From positions 186,001-250,000 of the forward strand of contig NZ_JOGR01000010.1 of the NCBI RefSeq assembly GCF_000719515.1: DNA of 64,000 nt, given 5' to 3'. Below the pieces are notes generated by a model. That model saw only the letters and a list, made by a program, of their open reading frames with translations, made no database searches and had not been told where the DNA came from. This DNA is from Glycomyces sp. NRRL B-16210 (GTDB lineage Bacteria; Actinomycetota; Actinomycetes; Mycobacteriales; Micromonosporaceae). A program made the position numbers and the translations under genes. Below, piece by piece: positions 8,469-18,535 of the stretch (position 1 is its first letter; every line of letters begins with the position of its first letter).

Positions 8469-9820
8469 GCACCACTGCCCGAGGTGAGGACCTCGGTGGT
8501 CATGGTGCGCATGAAGTCGCAGCGGTCGGCGCTGAGCTTGTCGCCGCCCCAGAGCAGCTTCTCGAGCGTGCAGGGGCCGCCGCAGATCTGGCTGGCGATG
8601 CAGCCGTCGCACTCCTCGACGGTCGGGCCCTCGAAGTGCCAGCGGCGTCCGAGTTCGATCGGGTCGCCGCCCTTGGGGACCTCCACGCGGTGGTCGTTGT
8701 GGTGGACCAGGCACAGCGAGCGGCGCCCGTCCGCGCTGACGTACACCGGCCAGGTGCCAGCCTCGGACTGGAAGAGGTTCCCGTCGATGCAGTGGTCGGA
8801 CTGCGGGATCTTGGTGCGCAGGTGGAGGGGGATGAACGTGCCCGGGGCCTGGAAGGCGATCCCCCGCTCGTCGCAGTACAGCCACATCTCGAAGACGGCC
8901 TGGGCGAGTTCGACGCCGCCGGTCTCCCAGCCGGTCGCGGTCGGCTGCGGCGAGTTCAGGGCGATGACGGCCGGTTCGATGCCGGACTCCTCGGCGAACC
9001 AGCGCACGTATCGGGGCAGGGACCGGAGGTTGAGCTGGGTGGCCGTCATGAGGATGGCCGGCTCGCCTCCGAGGGCCGACCAGCGTTTGATGCCCTCGGC
9101 GGCCTTCTCGTAGCTGCCGCGGCCGCTCTTGAAGATCCGCATCTGGTCGTTGATCTCGGGCGGGCCGTCGAAGCTGAAGATGAGTTCGAACCGCTGGTCG
9201 AGGAGCCACTTCGCGCGGGTGTCGGTCAAGACGGTGCCGTTGGTGGTCATCGTCTGGCGGTAGCCGGAGATCCGGCCCTCCTTGAGGGCCTTGGCGACGG
9301 TCGCGTTAGCGAGCTGGATGAGCGGCCATTCGAGGAGGGGTTCGCCGCCGAAGTACTGGAGGCTCACGGCGTCGCCCTCGGCCTGCTCGATGAACCATTC
9401 GAGCGTCTCGGCCATCGTCTCCTCGCTCATGCGAGGCTGGTCCTCGGGGTAGAGCGCCTGCTGGAAGCAGTAGGTGCACGCCATGTTGCACCGCTCGGTG
9501 AGCGACATGCGCAGGCTGTTGAAGTGGCCGCGGCCCTTGGCGGAGGTGGACTTGCGGCTCTCGAGGAGGCGTTCCATGGCCTTGCCCGGCCGGGTGGGCT
9601 CGGGGACCAGCAGCCCCTCCTCGATCAGGGCCTCGACGTCGACGCCGGCGGCGTCCACCGCGCTCGCGCCGCCTTCGTGCTCCTTGAGCACGCGGGCCTC
9701 GGCGGCGGTCAGCTCCCAGGAGTCGAGGCTGACGCTGTTGAAGGCCAAGTGGCGTCCCTGGCGTTCGATCAGGTGGACGTAACGATCGAGGAAGAGTTCC
9801 ACGCTTCTGCTCCAATGCAC
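8465..9820 (-). CDS. Radical SAM/SPASM peptide-modifying enzyme, 451 aa
   Basis: Residues 1-75 resemble a small winged-helix, PqqD-like recognition domain (a stretch around VHLIERQGRHLAF, ending EALIEEGLLV), expected to bind the precursor peptide. The radical SAM cysteines are Cys111, Cys115 and Cys118 (CNMACTYC), with FGGEP for SAM. The C-terminal SPASM domain has a cysteine cluster (CDGCIASQICGGPC and a later Cys) for auxiliary Fe-S clusters. Enzymes of this build make thioether, C-C or C-O links or epimerise peptide residues. I chose the GTG at 9820: a longer frame to 9916 would start with TTG inside a strong hairpin and lacks a ribosome site. It follows the candidate precursor directly, as maturases usually do. 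Confidence 0.9.
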   Translation of the reverse strand: MHWSRSVELFLDRYVHLIERQGRHLAFNSVSLDSWELTAAEARVLKEHEGGASAVDAAGVDVEALIEEGLLVPEPTRPGKAMERLLESRKSTSAKGRGHFNSLRMSLTERCNMACTYCFQQALYPEDQPRMSEETMAETLEWFIEQAEGDAVSLQYFGGEPLLEWPLIQLANATVAKALKEGRISGYRQTMTTNGTVLTDTRAKWLLDQRFELIFSFDGPPEINDQMRIFKSGRGSYEKAAEGIKRWSALGGEPAILMTATQLNLRSLPRYVRWFAEESGIEPAVIALNSPQPTATGWETGGVELAQAVFEMWLYCDERGIAFQAPGTFIPLHLRTKIPQSDHCIDGNLFQSEAGTWPVYVSADGRRSLCLVHHNDHRVEVPKGGDPIELGRRWHFEGPTVEECDGCIASQICGGPCTLEKLLWGGDKLSADRCDFMRTMTTEVLTSGSGA

Positions 9821-9909
9821 CGGGACCTGCGACGTACGGGCGATCACGGATCGATCTCGAGGTGACTTCGAATCCCCGGCGTCGGAGCGGGGCTCCTCGG
9901 CGGGTTGAC

Positions 9910-9947
9910 GGTTCAACGTGGAGGAGTGCGTCCTCGCACGTTGAACC
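9910..9947 (-). promoter_or_regulatory. Intercistronic hairpin after the peptide gene
   Basis: GTTCAACGTG at 9911-9920 and CACGTTGAAC at 9937-9946 are exact inverse complements. One more pair lies outside, and an inner stem GAGGA/TCCTC sits beyond a one-base bulge. The hairpin starts 10 bases after the stop of the peptide gene, before the first enzyme gene. No T-run follows, so it is more likely a partial terminator or RNA-stabilising element that keeps peptide mRNA above enzyme mRNA, as in many peptide operons. Confidence 0.7.
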
Positions 9948-9957
9948 CAGTCAGCCG

Positions 9958-10143
9958 TTAACGACTGGCCGCTTCCGCCAATTCGGCGGCCGGGGCCTCG
10001 ACGGTCTCGGACTGCTCGAGGGCGGCCAGGAGCGCCGCCTCGAAGCTCTCCTCGGACCCCTCGTCCGGAGACATCAGGGGGGAGTAGGAGGAGCGGGCAC
10101 AGATGTTCCCGTGCCCTTCAAGAGCGACTTCGAACTTGCGCAT
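9958..10143 (-). CDS. Candidate RiPP precursor peptide, 61 aa
   Basis: A 61-residue peptide, start ATG at 10143 with GGGGAAC five to eleven bases upstream. A longer frame from a TTG at 10155 would place the start on the ribosome site itself, so it is rejected. Residues 1-26 hold a basic/neutral segment with Gly-His-Gly, a single Cys15, Arg17, Tyr20 and two prolines. Residues 27-59 are acidic and helix-prone (many Glu and Ala). The acidic half looks like a recognition segment, so the modified core may lie near the N-terminus (about 10-26) with a C-terminal follower, as in bottromycin-type precursors. It lies directly before the radical SAM/SPASM gene. I do not recognise the family, and the core is inferred. 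Confidence 0.72.
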   Translation of the reverse strand: MRKFEVALEGHGNICARSSYSPLMSPDEGSEESFEAALLAALEQSETVEAPAAELAEAASR

Positions 10144-10333
10144 GTCGTTCCCCAATCCTAAATAGACCTACTTGGCGTAGGCGAGGTTGCTGACGCGCAC
10201 AATGCTCCCGAAGCGGCGCGCTCCACGCAACGGCGATGTCCCAATGCGGACCCGGGCGAAAGCGCGTAATCTGCCGATACTGTCGGTGCACTACGATGGG
10301 TGGTTTTCCCCGTTTCGTCGGCGGCGCAGCAGA
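10144..10333 (-). promoter_or_regulatory. Likely promoter region of the peptide operon
   Basis: About 190 bases between the end of the glycyl-tRNA synthetase terminator and the peptide gene. They contain an AT-richer stretch (TATTTAGGAT on the minus strand near 10155-10165) just before the ribosome site. This is where the promoter of the operon should lie. I cannot fix the start site or an operator. Confidence 0.35.
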
Positions 10334-10362
10334 AGACCGGCTGCGCTGGGCGCAGCCGGTCT
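10334..10362 (-). terminator. Hairpin terminator after glycyl-tRNA synthetase
   Basis: A perfect 12-base inverted repeat, AGACCGGCTGCG (10334-10345) and CGCAGCCGGTCT (10351-10362), with a 5-base loop. It begins 15 bases beyond the synthetase stop. The T-run is weak, which is common in actinomycetes. It suggests that the synthetase and the peptide operon are separate transcripts. Confidence 0.75.
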
Positions 10363-10377
10363 GGTCGTGCGGGTCGG

Positions 10378-13353
<2,976 letters not shown>

Positions 13354-13698
13354 GGTACTCACCTCGGATTCAGGGTTCATGTCGGATTGCCCTCAGAGGA
13401 CGCGGGGCGGCCGCGCCTCGCGGCGGATTCGGGCTCCGAAGGGCGCGGCGCTCGGGACACGCGGCCCGGCGGGCGCTGGAAAGCGATCGTCAACATGTGC
13501 AAGGTGTTCCTCAATGCGAACGGAGTCCCAATCGCGAGTCCCCTCGCACGGCACCTGGATGGAGTCGCTCAGGGGGCATGGTATCGGTCCCGCGCCCGGA
13601 TTCCCCGGCCGGGTTGAATCCCGAAGACGGCATGTATCAAACGATGCAGATATCTCGACCATGCTGCGCGCCGTCGGCGGGGCCGTGCGCCGGTCGGG
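13354..13698. other. Intergenic region upstream of glyQS
   Basis: About 345 bases with no supportable gene. They must hold the synthetase promoter. I looked on the minus strand for the conserved T-box sequence that often controls synthetase genes and did not find it. Confidence 0.5.
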
Positions 13699-14073
13699 AG
13701 GGCGCGTCACCGTCGCAGTTTGTCCGGCGGCGAGCGGCGGCGGGCCCTCATCGCTTGGGCGCTGGCGCAGGCCGCGACCCACCTGCTGCTCGACGAACCG
13801 ACCAACCACCTCGATGTCCGCTACCAGCACGAGATCCTCGCGCTCGTGGCCGGACTGGAGCTGTGCACGGTCGCGGTGCTGCACGACCTCAACCTCGCGG
13901 CCCGCTACTGCGACGCGCTGGTCCTGCTCGACCGCGGCCGGATAGCCGCCGCCGGAACCCCCGACGAGGTCCTGCGGCCCGAGGTCATCGAACCGGTCTA
14001 CCGCATAACCGCCAGGCGCTTCGACATAGAGGGCGTCCCACAACTCCTCTTCGCCCCGGGCTCAGGGCGATAG
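13699..14073 (+). pseudogene. Remnant of an iron-siderophore type ABC transporter ATPase
   Basis: The reading frame gives the C-terminal half of an ABC ATPase of the FecE/FepC type: LSGGERRRALIAWALAQ signature, Walker B as LLLDEPTNHLD, then AVLHDLNLAARYCD with the switch histidine. The Walker A half and the usual about 120 N-terminal residues are missing; upstream of the signature the frame turns into unrelated arginine-rich sequence. The partner permease and binding-protein genes are absent. It is therefore a broken, 5'-deleted gene, probably left by the rearrangement that joined the synthetase region to the arsenic genes. Confidence 0.8.
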
Positions 14074-14086
14074 GTCGGCGCTCGGA

Positions 14087-14503
14087 CTAGCAGGGAGGCT
14101 CCGCGGGCAGCAGTTCGCCTATGAGGGCTTCGACGCGGGCCTTGATCTCGTCGCGGATGGGGCGGACGGCTTCGATCCCTCGACCGGCGGGATCGTCCAG
14201 TCTCCAGTCGAGGTAGCGCTTCCCGGGGAAGACCGGGCAGGCGTCGCCGCAGCCCATGGTGACGCACACGTCCGCGGCCTCGACGGCGTCGGCGGTGAGG
14301 AGCTTCGGGGTCCGGTCGCCGATGTCGATGCCGACCTCCTTCATCGCCTCGACCGCGGCCGGGTTGACCCTGTCGGCAGGGGCGGACCCGGCCGAACGGA
14401 CCTCGATGCGGTCGCCCGCGAGGCGGGTGAGCCAGGCGGCGGCCATCTGCGAGCGCCCTGCGTTGTGGACGCAGACGAAGAGCACGGACGGTTTTGAGGA
14501 CAT
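14087..14503 (-). CDS. arsC: Arsenate reductase, thioredoxin-coupled LMW phosphatase type, 138 aa
   Basis: Reduces arsenate to arsenite in the cytoplasm so that it can be removed. The N-terminus has the P-loop VCVHNAGRSQM of low-molecular-weight phosphatase-type arsenate reductases, with the catalytic cysteine, and MGCGDACPVFPGKRYLDW carries the redox cysteines and the general-acid Asp region. Length fits the family. ATG 14503 has AGGGAA 7 bases upstream. It lies 98 bases after the flavoprotein gene on the same strand and may share its promoter, which faces the arsR gene. No arsenite exporter gene (acr3/arsB) is nearby. Confidence 0.93.
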   Translation of the reverse strand: MSSKPSVLFVCVHNAGRSQMAAAWLTRLAGDRIEVRSAGSAPADRVNPAAVEAMKEVGIDIGDRTPKLLTADAVEAADVCVTMGCGDACPVFPGKRYLDWRLDDPAGRGIEAVRPIRDEIKARVEALIGELLPAEPPC

Positions 14504-14601
14504 GTCGGCGTTCCCTTTTCGGTCGGATGTCGGCGGGCGGTCTCGGTTGCGGGCAGCGGAAAGCGCTCCTCGATCGAGCAAGAAGACGGCACTCACTTTG
14601 G

Positions 14602-16059
14602 TCAGCCGCAGCAGCCGCCGGTCTGCTTGAGTTCGATCCGCTCACCGGCACGGCCGTGCACGGCGCCGGTGGCGAGGCCTCGCGAGCCGATCGTCACCGG
14701 CTCGGGAGCGGCAGTGCCGCAACCGGAGTCGGCGCTCGCGGTCGATCCGCAGCAGCCTTCCGCGTCGGCGATGCTGGTGGCCTCCAGGGATCTACTGGAA
14801 GAGCAGACGCCGGTCTCGGGCAGGTCGAGTTCGACCTTGTCGGCGGCCTCGCGGTCGCCGGCCAGCGCCGCGGCGATGGAGCGGACCTGCTCGTAGCCGG
14901 TGGCGAGCAGGAACGTCGGCGCTCTCCCGTAAGACTTCATCCCGGCGAGGTAGAACCCCTCGTCGGGCTGCGCGAGGTCGGCTTCACCGTGCGGCGGGAC
15001 GGTGCCGCAGGAGTGGAAGTTCGGGTCGATGAGCGGCGCGAGCCTCGCGGGCGCCTCCACGGTCGCGTCGAGGTCGAGCCGGATCTCCCGCAGCATGTCG
15101 AGGTCGGGGCGGAATCCGGTCGCGGCGGCGACCTGGTCGGCCTCGATGACACGCTCGCGACCGTCCACTTTCCCGACAACCGCGACCGAGCCGTCGTCGC
15201 GCTCCTCGAAGCGGTCGACGGTGAACCCGGAGACCAGCTCGATCGCGCCGGACTCGACCAGTTCGCGCAGGCGGGTGCCGATCGTGCCGCGCGCGGGGAG
15301 CGCGTCGGCGGACCCGCCGCCGTACAACCGCGCCGGGGAGTCGCCGCGGATCGCCCAGGTCACGGTCGTGCCCGGTGCGGCTTCGGCGAGGCTCGCGAGG
15401 TTGAGCAGCGTGTTCGCCGCCGAGTGGCCCATGCCGACGACCAGGGTCCGCTTGCCCGCGAAGCGGTCGCGATCGGCGCCGAGGACGTCGGGCAGCGGCC
15501 CGGCCGCCCAGGAGGCGTCGTGGTCCTCGCCCCGGGCGGCGAGCCCGTGGGCGCCGAGGGGATTGCGCCGGCCCCAGGTGCCGGAGGCGTCGATGACCGC
15601 GTCCGCGGTCAGGTCCTCCCACTCCCCCGCCGTGTTCCGCGTCCGCAGCAGGTAGGGGCGGCCCTCGCGGCCGATGGTGCGGGTCTTGTCCACGCCTTCC
15701 CGGGCGACGGCGACGACGCGGGTCCCGTAGCGGAGGTGCGGGGCGAGCTGCGGTGTCTCGGCGAGCGGGGCGAGGTAGGCGTCGATGAGTTCGGCGCCGG
15801 TCGGGAGGCCGTCGGGGTCGGGCGCGGTCCAGCCGCGGGCTTCGAGCAGGCGTCCGGCGGCGGCGTCGATGTCGAAGCGCCACGGGGAGAACAGGCGCAC
15901 GTGCCTCCATTGGGCGATCGCCGAGGCGGGACCGTCTCCGGCTTCGAGGACGATCGGGGTCAGTCCGCGCTCGACCAGGTGGGCGGCTGCGGCCAGACCG
16001 ACCGGGCCGGCGCCGATGACGGCGACGGTCGACACCTGGCGGTTGACGGGATTCGACAT
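14602..16059 (-). CDS. FAD/NAD(P)-dependent oxidoreductase of the arsenic locus (ArsO-like), 485 aa
   Basis: A flavoprotein of the FAD/NAD(P) monooxygenase or thioredoxin-reductase-like fold: N-terminal Rossmann motif VIGAGPVGLAAAAHLVERG, and a second dinucleotide site LVVGMGHSAANTLLNLA at about 200. Proteins of this type recur in actinobacterial arsenic operons (often called ArsO); their reaction is not settled. The last about 70 residues form a cysteine-rich tail with GCCG, CG and a terminal GGCCG, which could bind arsenite or pass it on. ATG 16059 has AGGAG 7 bases upstream. It is divergent from arsR across a 112-base region with a palindrome. Confidence 0.85.
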   Translation of the reverse strand: MSNPVNRQVSTVAVIGAGPVGLAAAAHLVERGLTPIVLEAGDGPASAIAQWRHVRLFSPWRFDIDAAAGRLLEARGWTAPDPDGLPTGAELIDAYLAPLAETPQLAPHLRYGTRVVAVAREGVDKTRTIGREGRPYLLRTRNTAGEWEDLTADAVIDASGTWGRRNPLGAHGLAARGEDHDASWAAGPLPDVLGADRDRFAGKRTLVVGMGHSAANTLLNLASLAEAAPGTTVTWAIRGDSPARLYGGGSADALPARGTIGTRLRELVESGAIELVSGFTVDRFEERDDGSVAVVGKVDGRERVIEADQVAAATGFRPDLDMLREIRLDLDATVEAPARLAPLIDPNFHSCGTVPPHGEADLAQPDEGFYLAGMKSYGRAPTFLLATGYEQVRSIAAALAGDREAADKVELDLPETGVCSSSRSLEATSIADAEGCCGSTASADSGCGTAAPEPVTIGSRGLATGAVHGRAGERIELKQTGGCCG

Positions 16060-16124
16060 GGGAGGGCTCCTGGAATCAGCTCTAGGTGACCGCTTGAGGC
16101 GATCACATCAACTGACGTAAGTAA

Positions 16125-16145
16125 TATCAGTGATTGCTGTTGATA
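16125..16145. promoter_or_regulatory. Putative ArsR operator
   Basis: TATCA (16125-16129) and TGATA (16141-16145) flank 11 bases in the AT-rich region between the divergent flavoprotein and arsR genes. This position and spacing suit an ArsR dimer controlling both directions. Short arms keep confidence moderate. Confidence 0.5.
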
Positions 16146-16171
16146 GCAAGTTCTGTGGTTTACTTGACGGC

Positions 16172-16534
16172 ATGACCCGCCTGATCGAGCTGGAACTGAC
16201 CGACGTGAGCGCCGAGGAGCACTCCGACGCCTCCTTGATCGCGCACGCCAAGGACCTCGCCCCGAAGTTCAAGGCCCTGGCCGACGAGAACCGACTCGCG
16301 ATCGTCCTGCTGCTCTCGGAACACTCCCGGACCGTCCGCGAGCTGACCGAGGCCACCGGCCTGGCCCAGACGCTCGTCTCCCACCACCTCACGCCACTGC
16401 GCGAACTCGGCCTCGTCTCGGTGACCCCCAAGGGCCGCAGCAACGTCTACTCCCTGTGCTGCGAGGCCTTCTCGGCGCCCATGCGCGCGCTCGCCGGACT
16501 GTCGAACCCGGTCGAGCACAACGGCTGCTGCTAG
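16172..16534 (+). CDS. arsR: ArsR-family arsenic-responsive repressor, 120 aa
   Basis: A small winged-helix repressor of the ArsR/SmtB family: FKALADENRLAIVLLLSEHS, then RELTEATGLAQTLVSHHLTPLRELGLVSVTPKGRSNVYSL, the typical recognition helix and wing. Candidate metalloid-binding cysteines are the CC pair within YSLCCEAF and the C-terminal GCC. It should leave DNA when arsenite binds. I chose ATG 16172; the frame is open 42 bases further up but those residues are not family-like. It is divergent from the flavoprotein-arsC pair, which it most likely represses along with itself. Confidence 0.9.
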   Translation: MTRLIELELTDVSAEEHSDASLIAHAKDLAPKFKALADENRLAIVLLLSEHSRTVRELTEATGLAQTLVSHHLTPLRELGLVSVTPKGRSNVYSLCCEAFSAPMRALAGLSNPVEHNGCC

Positions 16535-16577
16535 GGCGTGTTTGGGCCACGGGCCCGACCGCGCGAAGGTGAGCAGG

Positions 16578-17156
16578 TCAGCTCGCCAGAGCGCGGAGGT
16601 CGTCGGTGAAGCGCTCGGCCCTGCGCAGGTGCGGGAAGGGCGCGGGCGTCTCGTAGACCTCGCAGCGGGCCGCGGGCGCGCGTCGCCGGAGCCAGTCGGT
16701 GTAGCCGTCGCGCGGAGCGAGGGCGAACACCGACAGGTACGGGCAGCCGAAGCTCCTCGATCCGTCCACGATCGCCCGCAGCTCGGGGCAGGGACTCTCG
16801 GCGGTGTCGAGGTAGTGCTCGACGGCGACCACGGCGTGGGCCAGGTAGCGGGCCGCGAAGACCGCGGCGACCAGCGCCGCAGACTCGTGCCCGACCACGA
16901 TCGGCGCGCGCGTCCCCGACCCGGCGGTGAACGACGCCAGGTCGTCGGCGAGATCGCCCGCGTCGCCGTGGCCGGGCGGGTCGAAGACGGCGACCGCGCA
17001 ATCGGCGGCGAGGCCGGCGGCCACCGGCCACCACGCGGAGCGGTCGAAGGACGGGTCGTTGATCAGGTGCACGGGGCGGCCGCGGCCGCTCCACTGTTCG
17101 CGGGTCCACGCGCGGTCCTGGTGCCTGCGAAGGTTTTCGGCACGCGGAGTCGACAT
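16578..17156 (-). CDS. Alpha/beta-hydrolase-fold protein with altered nucleophile, 192 aa
   Basis: The core resembles an alpha/beta hydrolase: FDPPGHGDA early, a strand-turn-helix VVGHESAALVAA, and a C-terminal PFPHLRRAERFTDDL that supplies the usual histidine (about His176). The nucleophile elbow normally reads GHSxG; here it is G89-H90-E91-S92-A93, so the nucleophile position is Glu. The protein is also shorter than usual (about 260). It may be a non-hydrolytic or diverged member. ATG 17156 has AGGAG 7 bases upstream. It lies 110 bases downstream of a membrane protein gene on the same strand. The partner and substrate are unknown. Confidence 0.6.
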   Translation of the reverse strand: MSTPRAENLRRHQDRAWTREQWSGRGRPVHLINDPSFDRSAWWPVAAGLAADCAVAVFDPPGHGDAGDLADDLASFTAGSGTRAPIVVGHESAALVAAVFAARYLAHAVVAVEHYLDTAESPCPELRAIVDGSRSFGCPYLSVFALAPRDGYTDWLRRRAPAARCEVYETPAPFPHLRRAERFTDDLRALAS

Positions 17157-17266
17157 GGCAGGTCTCCTGTCAGAAGGAGGGAAGCACGAGGGCGCCCGGC
17201 ACGGCCGGGCATGACGCGGCCGGCGCCCGGTCGGGCGCGGCGGCGCAGGGAAGTGCTGCGAAGCGT

Positions 17267-17800
17267 TCAGGAAGCGGCGGTCGCGGGCGGCGCGCGGCCG
17301 GCGACGGCGGGCGCCCAGTACCGTGCGGGGAATCCGCGCAGGCGGGACGCGTGGATCGTTTTGGCCGCCGCGGGTTGGCGCGGCGACTCGTCGGGAGCCA
17401 TGAGCGTGCGCAGGTCGAGGTCGAGCAGGCGGTGCCACAGCAGTGAGGAGACGGAGCCGATGAGCGCGTAGACGCTCGCGCCGATCAGCAGGACCAGGAA
17501 CGAGGGCATGCCGTGCTGCCCGGCGACCGCGCGTTCGGCGAAGTCGGTGGCGATGAACGCGCCGATCGACAGCACCAGCGGCAGCCGCGGAGCCCCGGGG
17601 CGCCGGCGCGCGGCCGAGGTCCGCTTCGGAGCGGGTGAGGCGAGCAGGGCCAGCAGGGCGCCGACCACCAAGCAGCCGAACAGGAGCGCGGCGGTGCCGG
17701 CGTTGTGGTCGAGGTGCCAGGCGTCAGGGGCGGCACCGGCGATGTGCGCGTGGTCGAACAGCCACGTGGAGGCCTCGTGCGCCGCCGTCCAGCTCAGCAA
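17267..17800 (-). CDS. Small membrane protein, unknown function, 177 aa or slightly longer
   Basis: A protein with about three to four hydrophobic segments (for example AALLFGCLVVGALLALLA and PLVLSIGAFIATDFAERAV) and histidines near the N-terminus (HDAHIAG-like and WHLDHNAGT region). I do not recognise a family. The coordinates use a TTG at 17800. The frame stays open a further about 90 bases and encodes another hydrophobic stretch (GLLSAGSALAFGLLSW), so the true start may be a rare codon near 17867 behind GAGGAGG. It probably forms a transcript with the hydrolase-fold gene downstream and is divergent from the metal-sensor gene. Confidence 0.55.
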   Translation of the reverse strand: MLSWTAAHEASTWLFDHAHIAGAAPDAWHLDHNAGTAALLFGCLVVGALLALLASPAPKRTSAARRRPGAPRLPLVLSIGAFIATDFAERAVAGQHGMPSFLVLLIGASVYALIGSVSSLLWHRLLDLDLRTLMAPDESPRQPAAAKTIHASRLRGFPARYWAPAVAGRAPPATAAS

Positions 17801-18145
17801 CCCGAACGCGAGGGCCGAACCTGCGCTCAGCAGGCCGATCCCGGTACGTCGGCGCTGGCCGTCGATGGCGTCCTCCTCGCTCGGGTTGTGTCGAGCCTAT
17901 CGGGTCGCGCCGGTCGCCCGTCCGGCAACAAGAATGATATTCGGATCTCTTCGGCGACAATGCCCTTACGCGCGGACACAACCTAGTGGAGGGGCGGGAC
18001 GCCGATTGCAGCGGTGTCCCGTCGACTCGCAGGCCGAAGGCGGGCGGGCCCCGGCGCAAGGGCCGGCGCTCAGCCGAGGTCGATCACCGACCCCGTAGCG
18101 GCGCGCCATCGCGCCGCAAGAGGCCTTGCATTCATCGTCACTCAA

Positions 18146-18156
18146 CGATAATATCG
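18146..18156. promoter_or_regulatory. Putative metal-sensor operator
   Basis: The palindrome CGATA-A-TATCG lies 5 bases before the start of the ArsR-type gene at 18161. It is embedded in a wider imperfect repeat (CATTCATC at 18129 and GATGAATG at 18165). It is a plausible autoregulatory site overlapping the promoter. Confidence 0.5.
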
Positions 18157-18160
18157 CAAA

Positions 18161-18535
18161 ATGGTGATGAATGAAGTCGGCGCGTGCCGCCCCACGGGCA
18201 CCGGCGCCGCCGAAGCCCTGTTCCACAGCCTCTCGGACGGCGCGCGCCTGGCGATCGTGCGCCGCCTCGCCGACGGCGAGGCGCGCGTGGCCGACCTGGT
18301 GACGCAGCTCGGACTCGCCCAGTCGACCGTGTCCCAGCACGTCGCGTGCCTGCGCGACTGCGACCTCGTCACCGGCCGCGCCGAAGGCCGCCAGGTCTTC
18401 TACTCCCTCGCCCGCCCCGAACTGCTCGACCTGCTCGCCGCCGCCGAGCGGCTCCTCGCCGCCACCGGCAACGCCGTGGCCCTGTGCCCCAACTACGGCG
18501 TCGACAGCCGGGACGACGAGGCGTGCTGTGAGTGA
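18161..18535 (+). CDS. ArsR/SmtB-family metal-responsive repressor (CmtR/CadC-like), 124 aa
   Basis: A winged-helix repressor: LFHSLSDGARLAIVRRLADGEARVADLVTQLGLAQSTVSQHVACLRDCDLVTGRAEGRQVFYSL follows the family closely. Cysteines at the start (ACRP), within CLRDCDLV next to the recognition helix, and at the end (CPNY, ACCE) suit Cd/Pb/Zn sensing as in CmtR. It lies directly upstream of, and overlaps by 8 bases, the P-type ATPase gene it most likely controls. ATG 18161 is used; a second ATG lies two codons later. Confidence 0.9.
   Translation: MVMNEVGACRPTGTGAAEALFHSLSDGARLAIVRRLADGEARVADLVTQLGLAQSTVSQHVACLRDCDLVTGRAEGRQVFYSLARPELLDLLAAAERLLAATGNAVALCPNYGVDSRDDEACCE

Noticed and set aside
9821..9916. 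N-terminal extension of the radical SAM/SPASM protein from a TTG at 9916
   Set aside because: The TTG is in the stem of a strong hairpin, has no ribosome site, and the extra 32 residues are not domain-like.
13354..13640. T-box riboswitch controlling glyQS
   Set aside because: No copy of the conserved T-box sequence and no antiterminator/terminator pair could be found upstream on the minus strand.
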